A DNA stretch of 64,000 nucleotides from Bacteroidia bacterium (lineage in GTDB: Bacteria > Bacteroidota > Bacteroidia > Flavobacteriales_D > Cryomorphaceae). Within the stretch, counting starts at the first letter, position 1. Each line of letters starts with the position of its first letter. Both the position numbers and the translations under genes were made by a program. Below the pieces are notes generated by a model. That model did not search any database. It was not told the origin of the DNA and saw only the letters and a program-made list of their open reading frames with translations. Location: assembly GCA_030427905.1 (NCBI GenBank), contig JAUICL010000004.1, forward strand, positions 87,722-151,721. Reading direction: 5' to 3'. Of this stretch, positions 17,940-26,721 are shown in pieces.

Positions 17940-18641
17940 TCAAATTTCTTCGTTGAATCGGTATCCAACTCCCCATGAAGTCTGGATCAACTCGGGATAG
18001 TCTTCGAGAATTTCAATTTTAGTTCGCAGCCTATTGACATGAGAGTTGACCGTGTGCTCATACCCATTAAATTCATAGCCCCATACAATATTTAGGAGTT
18101 CTTCCCGGCTATAATTTCGGCCTGGGTTGCCAGCCATTAGAGCGAGCAGACCAAACTCCTTTGGGGTGAGTTCGATTCGATTTCCATCGAGCATGACAAG
18201 GCGCTTGTTCTGATCAATGCTCAGCTTTCCGCGTTCTATAACACTTGCTTCTTGGTCTATTGGTTTCAATTCTGATCTACGAAAAATCGCTTTGACACGT
18301 GCTATGAGTTCGCGAATGCCAAACGGTTTGGTGAGATAGTCGTCAGCGCCAGATTCCAGACCCAATACCTTGTCGAATTCCTCCGCTTTTGCAGTTAGCA
18401 TGAGTATGGGCGTATGGTTCTCGTGAGCCCGTAGTTTCTGGCAAATTGATAATCCGTCCATTTCAGGAAGCATCAGATCTAGAATGATCAAATCAAAATT
18501 CTTTTCTCTTGCTATGTCGTAGGCCTCACGACCGTTAAACACGGAACTAATATCACAACCCAGGTCTGAAAGATGGAGTGCTACCAAGTCCGAAATATCC
18601 CGGTCATCTTCTACCAAAAGTACTTTCTTCATGCCTGGCAA
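17940..18641 (-). CDS. OmpR/PhoB family response regulator
   Basis: A 233-residue regulator with an N-terminal receiver domain and a C-terminal winged helix. The acidic pocket is KVLLVEDD, the phospho-accepting Asp55 lies in LIILDLMLPEMDG, and Lys is in LTKPFG. The DNA-binding domain shows RIELTPKEFGLLALMAGNPGR and the recognition region YEHTVNSHVNRLRTKIE. The first Met is used; a second at position 4 (18632) is equally possible. It is translated just ahead of its partner kinase, with a 2-base gap. Confidence 0.93.
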   Translation of the reverse strand: MPGMKKVLLVEDDRDISDLVALHLSDLGCDISSVFNGREAYDIAREKNFDLIILDLMLPEMDGLSICQKLRAHENHTPILMLTAKAEEFDKVLGLESGADDYLTKPFGIRELIARVKAIFRRSELKPIDQEASVIERGKLSIDQNKRLVMLDGNRIELTPKEFGLLALMAGNPGRNYSREELLNIVWGYEFNGYEHTVNSHVNRLRTKIEILEDYPELIQTSWGVGYRFNEEI

Positions 18642-18724
18642 AGTAAGATTACAAATCTCACGAAAATGTCACAAAGGCGATAAAAGCTTGGTTTTGAACT
18701 TAACAGGTGCGTTTTATAACTCGT

Positions 18725-20197
18725 TTAAACACTAAACTTGATATTAATCAAAGTGCCTCTGTTCTGATTATTGCGAATTTCTAATTCACCCGAAATTTGT
18801 TCGGTTAGTGTTGATACAAGCTGAAGGCCAAGCGTTTTGGTCTCCCTGACATTGATCTCAGGGGGAAGGCCGCAGCCGTTGTCGGCAATGCTCAAAACAA
18901 AATGACCTTGATGGGGCTCCTGGAATTTAATTTGCACAAGGCCGTGATAGTCTTCGCGGTTGAAAGCATGTTTTATCGAATTCATTACGAGTTCCATCAC
19001 AATCATACCTAGGCTAGTACCTACTTCTAAAGGCAGCGTGCTTTTAGAAGCTTGAAGCTCGAAAGTGATTTGCTCAGAAAAATATGACTCGCGGATATAC
19101 TTGATCAAGGATCTGAGATACTCGTCATACCTGATCTCTTTAAACTCATTGGTTTGGTAAAGCGTCTCATGAATCAATGCCATTGAGTGTATCCTTCGCG
19201 CAATTTGGTCAAGAAACTCACCAGCTTCTTCGTCCAAGGTAGTTTTTTGCAAATTGATCAAACTAGAGATAATCTGCATATTGTTCTTTACCCGATGAGT
19301 CACTTCTTTGAAAAGGACTTCTTTTGTGGCAAGGGAGTCCTTCAATTGCGCTTCGATATCTTTTCGAAACTCGACTTCTACATTCAAGTTTTGGATGGTT
19401 TCGTTAAGCAAATTCGTTCTATCCTCCACCATCGATTCCAGTTCGCTGTTGAACTGATTTATGAGCTCCTCTTGTTTGATTCTCTCCGAAACGTCTCTGA
19501 TTGTTCCCAGTACCAATGACTCACCATCTACATTGATAATATCACCAATTATCTCAGCGTAGTATTCTTCGCCTGTTTTCTTGCGTAAAATCACTTTTAC
19601 CGGCTTGCCTTCCATGTCTTCCTTCGAGTTTTTAAAGCTCGAATGATCTTGTGTTTTAGCTTTCATGTCGAACACAGTCAGCTTCAGAAGTTCTTCTTCG
19701 GTGTAGCCCGACATTTCGCAAAAGGCATCGTTCACATACACATAGTTTCCGTCGTGATCAGCCACAGTGATTCCCTCGGTACTTTGGTTAGAGATGGCCT
19801 TAAAGAGTTTTCGACTTGATTCAAGTTTGTGCTGGACAGCAATTGTTTCGGTGATATCTTGAATGGAACCAACTTTTCTGATGGGGACTTCGCCATCATT
19901 GTCCAAGGTGCCGGACTTTACCACGATATGCCGCGTTTCGCCGCTGGCCATATCAATACGAAGCTGCAAAGTGGACGGTTCATGGTTGATTTCAGCATTT
20001 TCTAGACATTCCCTAACCTTTTGTAGATCATCGGGATGTATCCTTTCGAAAATATACGCAAGGTTGGGTTTGAAGCTAGCCGGATCTTCACCAAAAATCG
20101 TAAAAACCTGGTCCGTCCATTCCAATGATTTGGTGGACAGGTTTAATTCCCAATAACCAATCCCACTAAATGCTTGCGCTTCCTTCAATGAAATCAT
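18725..20197 (-). CDS. PAS-domain histidine kinase (HisKA_2 type)
   Basis: A soluble 490-residue kinase. A PAS domain of the PAS_3 type spans about 10-120 (GYWELNLSTKSLEWTDQVFTIFG). A second PAS spans 128-240 (EGITVADHDGNYVYVNDAFCEMSGYTEEELL), followed by a coiled coil at about 240-290. The HisKA_2 dimerisation region has His301 in FKEVTHRVKNNMQIISSLI. The ATPase domain ends with NGCGLPPEI and a GTLINIKF tail. There are no membrane segments, so the signal is cytosolic. No response regulator is adjacent except the OmpR-type one 83 bases downstream, which already has a partner kinase. Such kinases often act on orphan regulators. Confidence 0.88.
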   Translation of the reverse strand: MISLKEAQAFSGIGYWELNLSTKSLEWTDQVFTIFGEDPASFKPNLAYIFERIHPDDLQKVRECLENAEINHEPSTLQLRIDMASGETRHIVVKSGTLDNDGEVPIRKVGSIQDITETIAVQHKLESSRKLFKAISNQSTEGITVADHDGNYVYVNDAFCEMSGYTEEELLKLTVFDMKAKTQDHSSFKNSKEDMEGKPVKVILRKKTGEEYYAEIIGDIINVDGESLVLGTIRDVSERIKQEELINQFNSELESMVEDRTNLLNETIQNLNVEVEFRKDIEAQLKDSLATKEVLFKEVTHRVKNNMQIISSLINLQKTTLDEEAGEFLDQIARRIHSMALIHETLYQTNEFKEIRYDEYLRSLIKYIRESYFSEQITFELQASKSTLPLEVGTSLGMIVMELVMNSIKHAFNREDYHGLVQIKFQEPHQGHFVLSIADNGCGLPPEINVRETKTLGLQLVSTLTEQISGELEIRNNQNRGTLINIKFSV

Positions 20198-20391
20198 TTG
20201 GTTTTATGACGTTTGATTTATTACATCCAATTATACCACTTAATATGAATGTTTGGAGTGAACTCGGAGAATTAATTCATCTATCTTTAATCATTCTTAA
20301 ATCTAAGTGAAATGATTTTAATTCTTGCTCTACCTGCTGCACTTAGATTAGCATATATAGGTTTGAGCCAAGAGTTGAGCTAAAGAAGATT

Positions 20392-20919
20392 ATGGAACAC
20401 TACCACCTCAGGATAATCCAAACTATTGTGGTTATCCTCATTTACTTTGTATCCAAAGGACTCATTTTTGGGTTGATTAAGCGAACATTGACAGCTCGGT
20501 ATTTGAGCGCTATGCGTGGTATGGCTATGCGCAAAGTGATTGATATCGTGTTCATCATCATTTCGATCATTTTCATCATGCTTATTTGGGGTGTGAGTCA
20601 AAGCGATCTGGCGGTTTTTGTAGGTTCTACGCTGACCATAGTCGGAGTGGCCCTTTTTGCCCAATGGTCACTTTTATCCAACATCACATCAAGTATTATT
20701 TTGTTTTTTAATCACCCCGTTCGGATCAATGATCGCATAGCCATTGTTGAAAGTGCCGACTACATAATAGAAGGCCGAGTGATTAGCATCAGTATGTTTT
20801 TTACCACACTGCTCACCAAAGAAGGCGAAGAGCTCACGCTTCCAAACAACATATTCATCCAGAAGAGTATCAAAAAGCTGGACTCCAAAACCAACGAGCC
20901 CGAACCTTGGGCTGAATAG
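20392..20919 (+). CDS. Small mechanosensitive channel (MscS domain)
   Basis: A short MscS-like channel of 175 residues (MscS itself is about 285). Three hydrophobic helices are seen: about 7-30, 48-68 and the pore-type helix near 75-110 (FVGSTLTIVGVALFAQWSLLSNITSSIILFF). HPVRINDRIAI then enters the beta domain, and PNNIFIQKSI is the usual end of that domain. The C-terminal alpha/beta cage of MscS is missing. It would release solutes on membrane tension. It is followed after 38 bases by a DUF3124 lipoprotein on the same strand. Confidence 0.82.
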   Translation: MEHYHLRIIQTIVVILIYFVSKGLIFGLIKRTLTARYLSAMRGMAMRKVIDIVFIIISIIFIMLIWGVSQSDLAVFVGSTLTIVGVALFAQWSLLSNITSSIILFFNHPVRINDRIAIVESADYIIEGRVISISMFFTTLLTKEGEELTLPNNIFIQKSIKKLDSKTNEPEPWAE

Positions 20920-20957
20920 AGATTCCTATCTTGGTGATATTAAATAGTCTTTTGTCC

Positions 20958-21482
20958 ATGAAAAATAAAATGTATTTGTTCTTTTTCCTGACTGGGCTCA
21001 TGTTTAGTTCTTGCGTGGAAAAGTCGGTGAATCTCAATGCGGTGGGTACAGACAAGTTTGCAGCCAATCAAATTGATGCGATGCCAGATAGCTTAGGTTT
21101 GATGGATACCGTGTACGTATCGGTGTATTCGGATATTTATAGTGAAACAAAGTCTACCAGGTTTAACCTGACGGCTACATTGAGCTTGCGCAATACGAGC
21201 ATTGATCACAGTATTTTTATATCAGATGTAGATTACTACGATTCTTCTGGTAAAATGTCGAAGGCCTATCTCGAAAAGCCAATTGAGCTATTGCCCCTTC
21301 AAACTGTTGAGTATGTTATCGAAGAAGTGGACGAAACAGGGGGGACCGGAGCAAACTTCATCATTTGTTGGGGGGGCAAAAATGGAAATGTGAATCCTTT
21401 GTTTGAAAGTATCATGATTTCTACTCAAGGCCAGCAAGGTATTTCATTCACTTCTCGTGGCGTTTCTATCAGCAGGAAGTGA
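20958..21482 (+). CDS. DUF3124 lipoprotein
   Basis: A 174-residue lipoprotein: MKNKMYLFFFLTGLMFSSC is a signal with Cys19 for lipid attachment. The mature domain has VYVSVYSDIY, STRFNLTATLSLRNTSIDHSIFISDVDYYDSSGK and a GGTGANFIICW segment, the DUF3124 pattern. The function of the family is unknown. I use ATG 20958 because it gives a proper lipoprotein signal; an ATG 27 bases upstream would add a non-signal extension. It is probably co-transcribed with the small MscS channel upstream. Confidence 0.8.
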   Translation: MKNKMYLFFFLTGLMFSSCVEKSVNLNAVGTDKFAANQIDAMPDSLGLMDTVYVSVYSDIYSETKSTRFNLTATLSLRNTSIDHSIFISDVDYYDSSGKMSKAYLEKPIELLPLQTVEYVIEEVDETGGTGANFIICWGGKNGNVNPLFESIMISTQGQQGISFTSRGVSISRK

Positions 21483-21649
21483 TTCCTTTCCATCTGGTTT
21501 CGCGTGATATAGGGCTAAACTGGAAGCATCAAAAAAAAAGTGGTGTGATGTTTAGCATACACGAAAAAAGTAGTATTGTAGCACCCGCGAATTTGGGGGC
21601 TGTTGCTCCATTCGCAATTTGAAGGAAATATGAATTTCGAGGTTTTAAA

Positions 21650-23026
21650 ATGGATAAAATAATTGTTGGAAGTCAAGAGTGGTGCGGGTTTCCGCAACTT
21701 CACATTCCTACCATAAAGGCACGGGTAGATTCTGGTGCCAAGACATCTTCTCTACATGCTGTCAATATTGTACCGTTCAAGAAGGGCACAGAGCGATGGG
21801 TGAAGTTTGATGTACATCCTATCCAGGGAGATGCCAAGACCACAGTGAGTTGCGAAGCTCCAATTTTTGATAAGCGAAGGGTAAAAAATTCCGGAGGTCA
21901 ATCGGAAGTGCGATTTGTGATCAAGGCGGTACTCTCGCTCGCTGAAGACACCTGGGAAATTGAAGTAACCTTGGCTAATCGAGATACCATGGGCTATCGG
22001 ATGCTACTCGGGCGCCAAGCCATGCGAGGTAAAATTCTCGTGGACCCCGAAGCTTCTTTTCTGCTAGGCGAACCTTCAAGCGATATCCTCAGGCAGCATT
22101 ATCATTCAAAAGTGATCAAGGCTACAGGGCTTAAGATAGGCGTATTGGCAACGAATCCAGACTTGTATAGCAATAGAAGATTGATAGAAGCTGGACAAGA
22201 GCGAGGCCACGAAATGGAGTTTTTGTCCATTAAGGATTGCTATATCAAACTAGATGGGAAGACCCCTGAAATGCACTACCGCGGTGGGCGAATTCTCGAT
22301 GATTTCGACGCAGTGATACCACGTATCAGACCAAGTGCGACTTTTTATGGATGTGCCTTGACTCGCCACTTTGAAGCCATGGGCGTATACACCTTCAATA
22401 CGGCATCGGCGATAAAAAAGTCGAGGGATAAGCTGCATGCCCTTCAGCTTTTGATCAATAATGGATTGCCGATTCCAACTACGGGTTTTGCCAATTCGCC
22501 ACTCGATACTAACGATTTGATTCAAATGGTTGGTGGCGCACCTTTGATCGTAAAGCTTCTGGAAGGAACCCAAGGTAAGGGTGTCGTGCTGGCCGAAACC
22601 AAAAAGGCTGCAGAGAGTTTGATTAATGCGTTTAAGAGTTTGAAGGCCGATATTCTCGTTCAGGAATTTATCAAGGAAGCTAATGGACAGGATATTCGCT
22701 GTTTTGTAGTGAATGGAAAAGTTGTTGAGAGCATCATGAGAACTGCTGCGCCAGGAGAGTTTCGAGCGAATATCCACATGGGGGGTACAGCCTCTTTGGT
22801 GAAAATTACTCCGGAAGAACGCCGCGTTGCTCAATTAGCTGCTAAAACCATGAACTTGAAAGTAGCGGGTGTGGATATCATTCGAGGGCAAAACGGGCCA
22901 CTTTTACTCGAAGTCAACTCCTCACCTGGGTTGGAAGGAATCGAAGGAGTATCAACGAAAAACATTGCGGGTAAGATTATCGAAGCGCTTGAGAAGGACA
23001 TGAAGTTCCAGAAAACAACCAGCTGA
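21650..23026 (+). CDS. Retropepsin-like zinc protease domain fused to RimK-type glutamate ligase
   Basis: A 458-residue two-domain protein. Residues 1-150 match the RimB/ATP-dependent zinc protease family, with the aspartic-type active-site loop DSGAKTS at 27-33 and LLGRQAM near 125. Residues 165-455 are an ATP-grasp ligase of the RimK type: [47 protein letters not shown] and [15 protein letters not shown]. RimK adds glutamates to protein C-termini such as ribosomal protein S6, and RimB-like proteins process or modulate such tails, so writer and trimmer may be joined here. The substrate is inferred only. It is convergent with the gene at 23075, sharing a terminator. Confidence 0.87.
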   Translation: MDKIIVGSQEWCGFPQLHIPTIKARVDSGAKTSSLHAVNIVPFKKGTERWVKFDVHPIQGDAKTTVSCEAPIFDKRRVKNSGGQSEVRFVIKAVLSLAEDTWEIEVTLANRDTMGYRMLLGRQAMRGKILVDPEASFLLGEPSSDILRQHYHSKVIKATGLKIGVLATNPDLYSNRRLIEAGQERGHEMEFLSIKDCYIKLDGKTPEMHYRGGRILDDFDAVIPRIRPSATFYGCALTRHFEAMGVYTFNTASAIKKSRDKLHALQLLINNGLPIPTTGFANSPLDTNDLIQMVGGAPLIVKLLEGTQGKGVVLAETKKAAESLINAFKSLKADILVQEFIKEANGQDIRCFVVNGKVVESIMRTAAPGEFRANIHMGGTASLVKITPEERRVAQLAAKTMNLKVAGVDIIRGQNGPLLLEVNSSPGLEGIEGVSTKNIAGKIIEALEKDMKFQKTTS

Positions 23027-23057
23027 GAGCCGTTTTACCCAAGCCATTAAAAGACGA

Positions 23058-23093
23058 GCAGGTATCATCAATTTTTAGATACCTGCGTTTTTT
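23058..23093. terminator. Bidirectional terminator overlapping a coding end
   Basis: Perfect 9-bp stem GCAGGTATC / GATACCTGC with an 11-base loop and T-run GTTTTTT on the + strand; on the minus strand the run after the stem is weaker (TCGTCTTTT). The right arm contains the last codons of the minus-strand gene ending at 23075, so one hairpin serves both genes. Confidence 0.8.
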
Positions 23094-24127
23094 GTATTCA
23101 AGATTTGCACGCCTAGCGACTTCTCAATATGAAGATTGAGTACCTCGGCCATCGTTTGAAGATTAGAGAAGGCGTCGGTGTTGTGAAATTGGTTGAGGTC
23201 TTTCGTCAACGATTTGACCTTCTCTGGAGTCGATATTTTCTCTTTTTTCATCCTTAAGAGCAAGCTTCTCGCCCTGCGCCGATATGTGCTCAATCGCTTT
23301 TTCATGGCAACGCGTTCCATTCGACTATACTGATTGGTAGTTTCTACACTCATCAATTCCTGGACGAGTTTTACCAATTCGATATTGTCCTTAAAAAACT
23401 GGGGTTTATAGATGTTGAGTCGCCCTTCGTACGATTGCTGGTCGAAATCCATGGCGCGCAAGCGATATTGCACATTATCAAAGTCTTGGGTGATCTCAAC
23501 CACGAAGTTATAGGCTCGCATATCGCCTAAAAGGCGGATCGAACAGCGCTCATTAAACCGAATAAACTCCTTGGCCAGCCGGAGTCGATTTTCAATAACC
23601 ACATCTTTGTTTTGACTGATAAATTCATCCATGGGAATCCCGATCACATGCTCCTCAACCAGCGTGCGCTCATCTACCAGATAGTTCACTCTATCTGGTG
23701 AGAAAATCTCTTCAAGCTCAAGGCCATATATCCGTGAAGCATCAGCTTGCTTGATGTAGAAATAGTCATGGTTATCATTGAGTTCGTTGATGATTTTCAC
23801 CCGAAACGGCTTCGAGTTTCCAAACGAACAGTAGTCGATGCGCTCTACTTTCAAAAATGGGATTCGATCGCCTTCTGAGAAGAGATCTTCATAGACTGAA
23901 ACCAGGCCTTTGTAAATTTCATCTCGCTCATCTTCTCGGTACACGACCGAATACCACAGCGTTTCTTCATTTTGACTGTTGAGAACGGGAAACATATCAT
24001 CAAAACGAAGCAGATCGTAGTAGGAGATGGGCAACTTCGAAATGCGCGAGTAGTTTCGCAAATGCTCCTTAAGCGGCGCTTTGATCTTGTAAATGGGCTT
24101 CTTGAATTTAATGGTGTTGAATTCCAT
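23075..24127 (-). CDS. Hypothetical protein with kinase-like motifs
   Basis: A 350-residue cytosolic protein that I cannot assign to a named family. Several points suggest a protein-kinase-like fold. DYFYIKQAD at about 121-129 (Lys126) could be the beta-3 lysine strand. LLGDMRAYNFVVEI at 199-211 has Asp202 and Asn207 in the D-x4-N spacing of a catalytic loop. RAMDFDQQS at 224-232 could hold the metal-binding Asp. The C-terminal third is basic and helical (RRRARSLLLRMKKEK). It is convergent with the zinc protease/RimK fusion, and its last codons form part of their shared terminator. A kinase role is an inference, not established. Confidence 0.55.
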   Translation of the reverse strand: MEFNTIKFKKPIYKIKAPLKEHLRNYSRISKLPISYYDLLRFDDMFPVLNSQNEETLWYSVVYREDERDEIYKGLVSVYEDLFSEGDRIPFLKVERIDYCSFGNSKPFRVKIINELNDNHDYFYIKQADASRIYGLELEEIFSPDRVNYLVDERTLVEEHVIGIPMDEFISQNKDVVIENRLRLAKEFIRFNERCSIRLLGDMRAYNFVVEITQDFDNVQYRLRAMDFDQQSYEGRLNIYKPQFFKDNIELVKLVQELMSVETTNQYSRMERVAMKKRLSTYRRRARSLLLRMKKEKISTPEKVKSLTKDLNQFHNTDAFSNLQTMAEVLNLHIEKSLGVQILNTKNAGI

Positions 24128-24402
24128 TTTACTACTTCCAGGTGAGTTTTCTCTTTTTGCTTTGATACCCTTGTCGTTTTGGTAAATGATTAATGCGATT
24201 GAACGGAAGTATAGCAGATTAAGACCAGACTACAAAGCAGTCACCCCTAGTTTTGGTCTAATTTTCATTACTTGATAAATTTCACCCAAACAATCGTGTC
24301 CATTGTCGATTGATCAGATCTAAAGGCATAGTTCTTGTCTTATCCTAGATCTAGGGACAAACCCAAGGACTAGGAAGTATTAATCACATTTGAAATTGAA
24401 TT
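24128..24402. other. Divergent intergenic region with a 12-bp palindrome
   Basis: 275 A/T-rich bases between divergent genes, so it should hold two promoters. CCTAGATCTAGG at 24344-24355 is a perfect palindrome, loosely flanked by TTGTC (24334-24338) and GACAA (24356-24360). It lies about 50 bases before the GH3 start and could be an operator. No clear TAnnTTTG box was found. Confidence 0.35.
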
Positions 24403-25929
24403 ATGGCCATTATTGGAAAACTGCTCAAAGGAGCGCTCGATGTCGTACTTGCATTAAAACCCGAAAGTTCAGATATAGCAGCACTTCAGAAATCTGAGTT
24501 ACAGAAACTCCTAACAAGTGCAAAAGATACGTCATTTGGAAAGTATTACGGCTTTAGTGCGATTCTGGAATCGGATGATATCATTGGGAATTTTAAGCGC
24601 ACCGTGCCCATATATGAGTATGCTGAAATGAACGAGCGGTGGTGGAGACAGCAACGATCGTTTCCGGATATTACATGGCCTGGACGTCCCGATTTTTTTG
24701 CAAAGAGCAGTGGCACCACTGGGAAATCGAGTAAGCGAATCCCCATCACATCAGATTTTCTTTCCAGTATGAAAGCGGTTGGAAGATCTATGATACAGGG
24801 ACTCGCACATTTTGATTTGCCTGAGTCTGTCTTCGAAAGTGAAATTCTCATGTTGAGTAGTTCAGCAGATTTAACGGAAAACGAAGACGGCTTTTTGGAA
24901 GGAGAGATTTCTGGAATCAATGTGAGTAACTTTCCCAATTGGTATGAAACATTTTACCGCCCGGGAAAGGAGATAGCGGCGATAGATGACTGGGATGAGC
25001 GCATTCAGCGAATAGCCGAAGAAGCGCCAAATTGGAATATTGGCGCCATAGCGGGAATCCCTTCTTGGGTATTGCTGATGCTCAAAAGAATAGTAGAGTA
25101 CCATGAATTGGAAACGATTCACGATATCTGGCCTAACCTAAAAGTCTACTCATCAGGTGGGGTAGCGTTCGAGACTTACCGTAAGGACTTCGACGCGATT
25201 TGCAAAGAGCCACTGATCATTATGGACACTTACTTGGCTTCTGAAGGCTTTGTGGCGTTCAATTCTCGTCCGAATTCGATGGCGATGGAGTTGGCGATAA
25301 GCCATGGCTACTTCTTTGAGTTTATTCCATTTGATGAGCGAGGAGTAGATGAGACTGGACAAATTTTGGATAATCCTTTGTCTCTTAATATTGATGAGGT
25401 AGAATTAGATCAGGAATACGTACTGGTACTTAGCACTTGCGCTGGGGCATGGCGCTATGTGATCGGCGATGTCATCAGGTTTGAGCGAATGGATCCACCA
25501 GAGATTAGAATCACTGGGCGCACGAAATTTTTCTTGAATGTAGTTGGGTCTCAGCTATCGGAAGAAAAGCTCGATGCAGCTGTGCTAGAACTGTCAGAAA
25601 AACACGGGGTTTCGATCAATGAGTACATTGTGGGCGCTGTTAAAAATAAGGGGGGTGACTACCTACATCAATGGGTAATCGTATCGGATGACAAGCCCAA
25701 CTCTAAGCATTTGGTGGATGATCTAGATTTAATATTGAAAGGTGCCAATAAAAACTACGAAGTTGCTCGTTCCAAAGCTTTGAAAGGGGTAGAGCTCGTG
25801 GTTATTGATAAGAATACCTACAATGCCTATTTAGAGAAAACCAAGAAGAAAGGTGGACAAGTAAAAACGCCAAAGGTGATGGGACAAGAGAAAATGAAAG
25901 CATTACTGGAGCTTATTCGTTCAAAGTAG
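24403..25929 (+). CDS. GH3-family acyl-adenylating protein
   Basis: A 508-residue member of the GH3 auxin-responsive promoter family, part of the adenylate-forming enzyme superfamily. Plant members join amino acids to hormone carboxylates, but the substrate of bacterial members is unknown. SSGTTGKSSKRIPIT at 102-116 is the ATP-binding motif. VYSSGGVAFETYRKDF near 248 and RYVIGDVIRFERMDPPEIRITGRTKFFLNVVGSQLSEEKL near 360-400 are the conserved adenylation core and hinge. It is alone on this strand, and its last 17 bases overlap the 3' end of the convergent metalloprotease gene. Confidence 0.88.
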   Translation: MAIIGKLLKGALDVVLALKPESSDIAALQKSELQKLLTSAKDTSFGKYYGFSAILESDDIIGNFKRTVPIYEYAEMNERWWRQQRSFPDITWPGRPDFFAKSSGTTGKSSKRIPITSDFLSSMKAVGRSMIQGLAHFDLPESVFESEILMLSSSADLTENEDGFLEGEISGINVSNFPNWYETFYRPGKEIAAIDDWDERIQRIAEEAPNWNIGAIAGIPSWVLLMLKRIVEYHELETIHDIWPNLKVYSSGGVAFETYRKDFDAICKEPLIIMDTYLASEGFVAFNSRPNSMAMELAISHGYFFEFIPFDERGVDETGQILDNPLSLNIDEVELDQEYVLVLSTCAGAWRYVIGDVIRFERMDPPEIRITGRTKFFLNVVGSQLSEEKLDAAVLELSEKHGVSINEYIVGAVKNKGGDYLHQWVIVSDDKPNSKHLVDDLDLILKGANKNYEVARSKALKGVELVVIDKNTYNAYLEKTKKKGGQVKTPKVMGQEKMKALLELIRSK

Positions 25930-26584
25930 GCTGTATTGGATTTTGATCCTTTACACACATCTCAACGCCTTCTATGGGCATGTAATATTTGTGCAACTGA
26001 TCCTTGTATGATTCGCTGACCAATTCATTTTCAAGTAAATACCGTTTTGTGGCGATGATTTCTTTGTGAAAACCGTGTTCGATTGCAATACTGTCGGCTT
26101 CATGCTCTACGCTTTTCTTGAATTCATCAGAAGTATAGTACCGAATACCATAGCTCATCATGCCCATAACCGACCTTTTCTCGTAATCTACGATATGCCC
26201 GAGTTCGTGAGCAAACCAGCCCTTCAATACCTCGGTTGGTAAGTCTGAAACGCGCAACTCCTTTGAATCGCGAATGTATTCAGCTATCATTATTCGGTAC
26301 TTGCGTTCCCCTTTCACTAGGTTCGAAAGATTAATTATCGGTTGAGCCACCATGGTGGTCTTTTTCAACTTCCGTTTCTCCAAGGTAATCTCATACGGGT
26401 GAAGGACTTCATATTCTCGAATGACTTCATCGAAAGCCATTTGCACGTCTTCATTTTCTATTCCCTTGTAGTTAACAGTCATTCCGTCTAATTCAGTTGG
26501 TTTTATGTTTATTGATATGATGGTGGACCAAAGGATCACAACGAGTATCAGCAAAAGTCCAATCATTCTAAGTCTTTCATTCAT
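25913..26584 (-). CDS. Membrane-anchored HExxH metalloprotease-like protein
   Basis: A 223-residue protein with one N-terminal membrane helix (about 6-26) and a periplasmic domain. HELGH at 126-130 is a canonical zinc-binding HExxH, and a downstream VEHEADSIAIEHG at 159-171 could provide the third ligand (Glu160 or Glu162), as in gluzincins. The likely role is an envelope peptidase of unknown target. It is convergent with the GH3 gene and overlaps it by 17 bases at the 3' ends. Confidence 0.7.
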   Translation of the reverse strand: MNERLRMIGLLLILVVILWSTIISINIKPTELDGMTVNYKGIENEDVQMAFDEVIREYEVLHPYEITLEKRKLKKTTMVAQPIINLSNLVKGERKYRIMIAEYIRDSKELRVSDLPTEVLKGWFAHELGHIVDYEKRSVMGMMSYGIRYYTSDEFKKSVEHEADSIAIEHGFHKEIIATKRYLLENELVSESYKDQLHKYYMPIEGVEMCVKDQNPIQPTLNE

Positions 26585-26721
26585 AGCCTGAAGGGCGCAA
26601 GAAGTATACCCAGCTCCAAAATAGCTTAACCCACTGCAGTTTAGCTCGTGAGTTTAGGCTACCTCGTTTCGATTGACCGTTTTTACAAATACGTATTGGG
26701 GCATGCTCATTGCCCCGGTAT

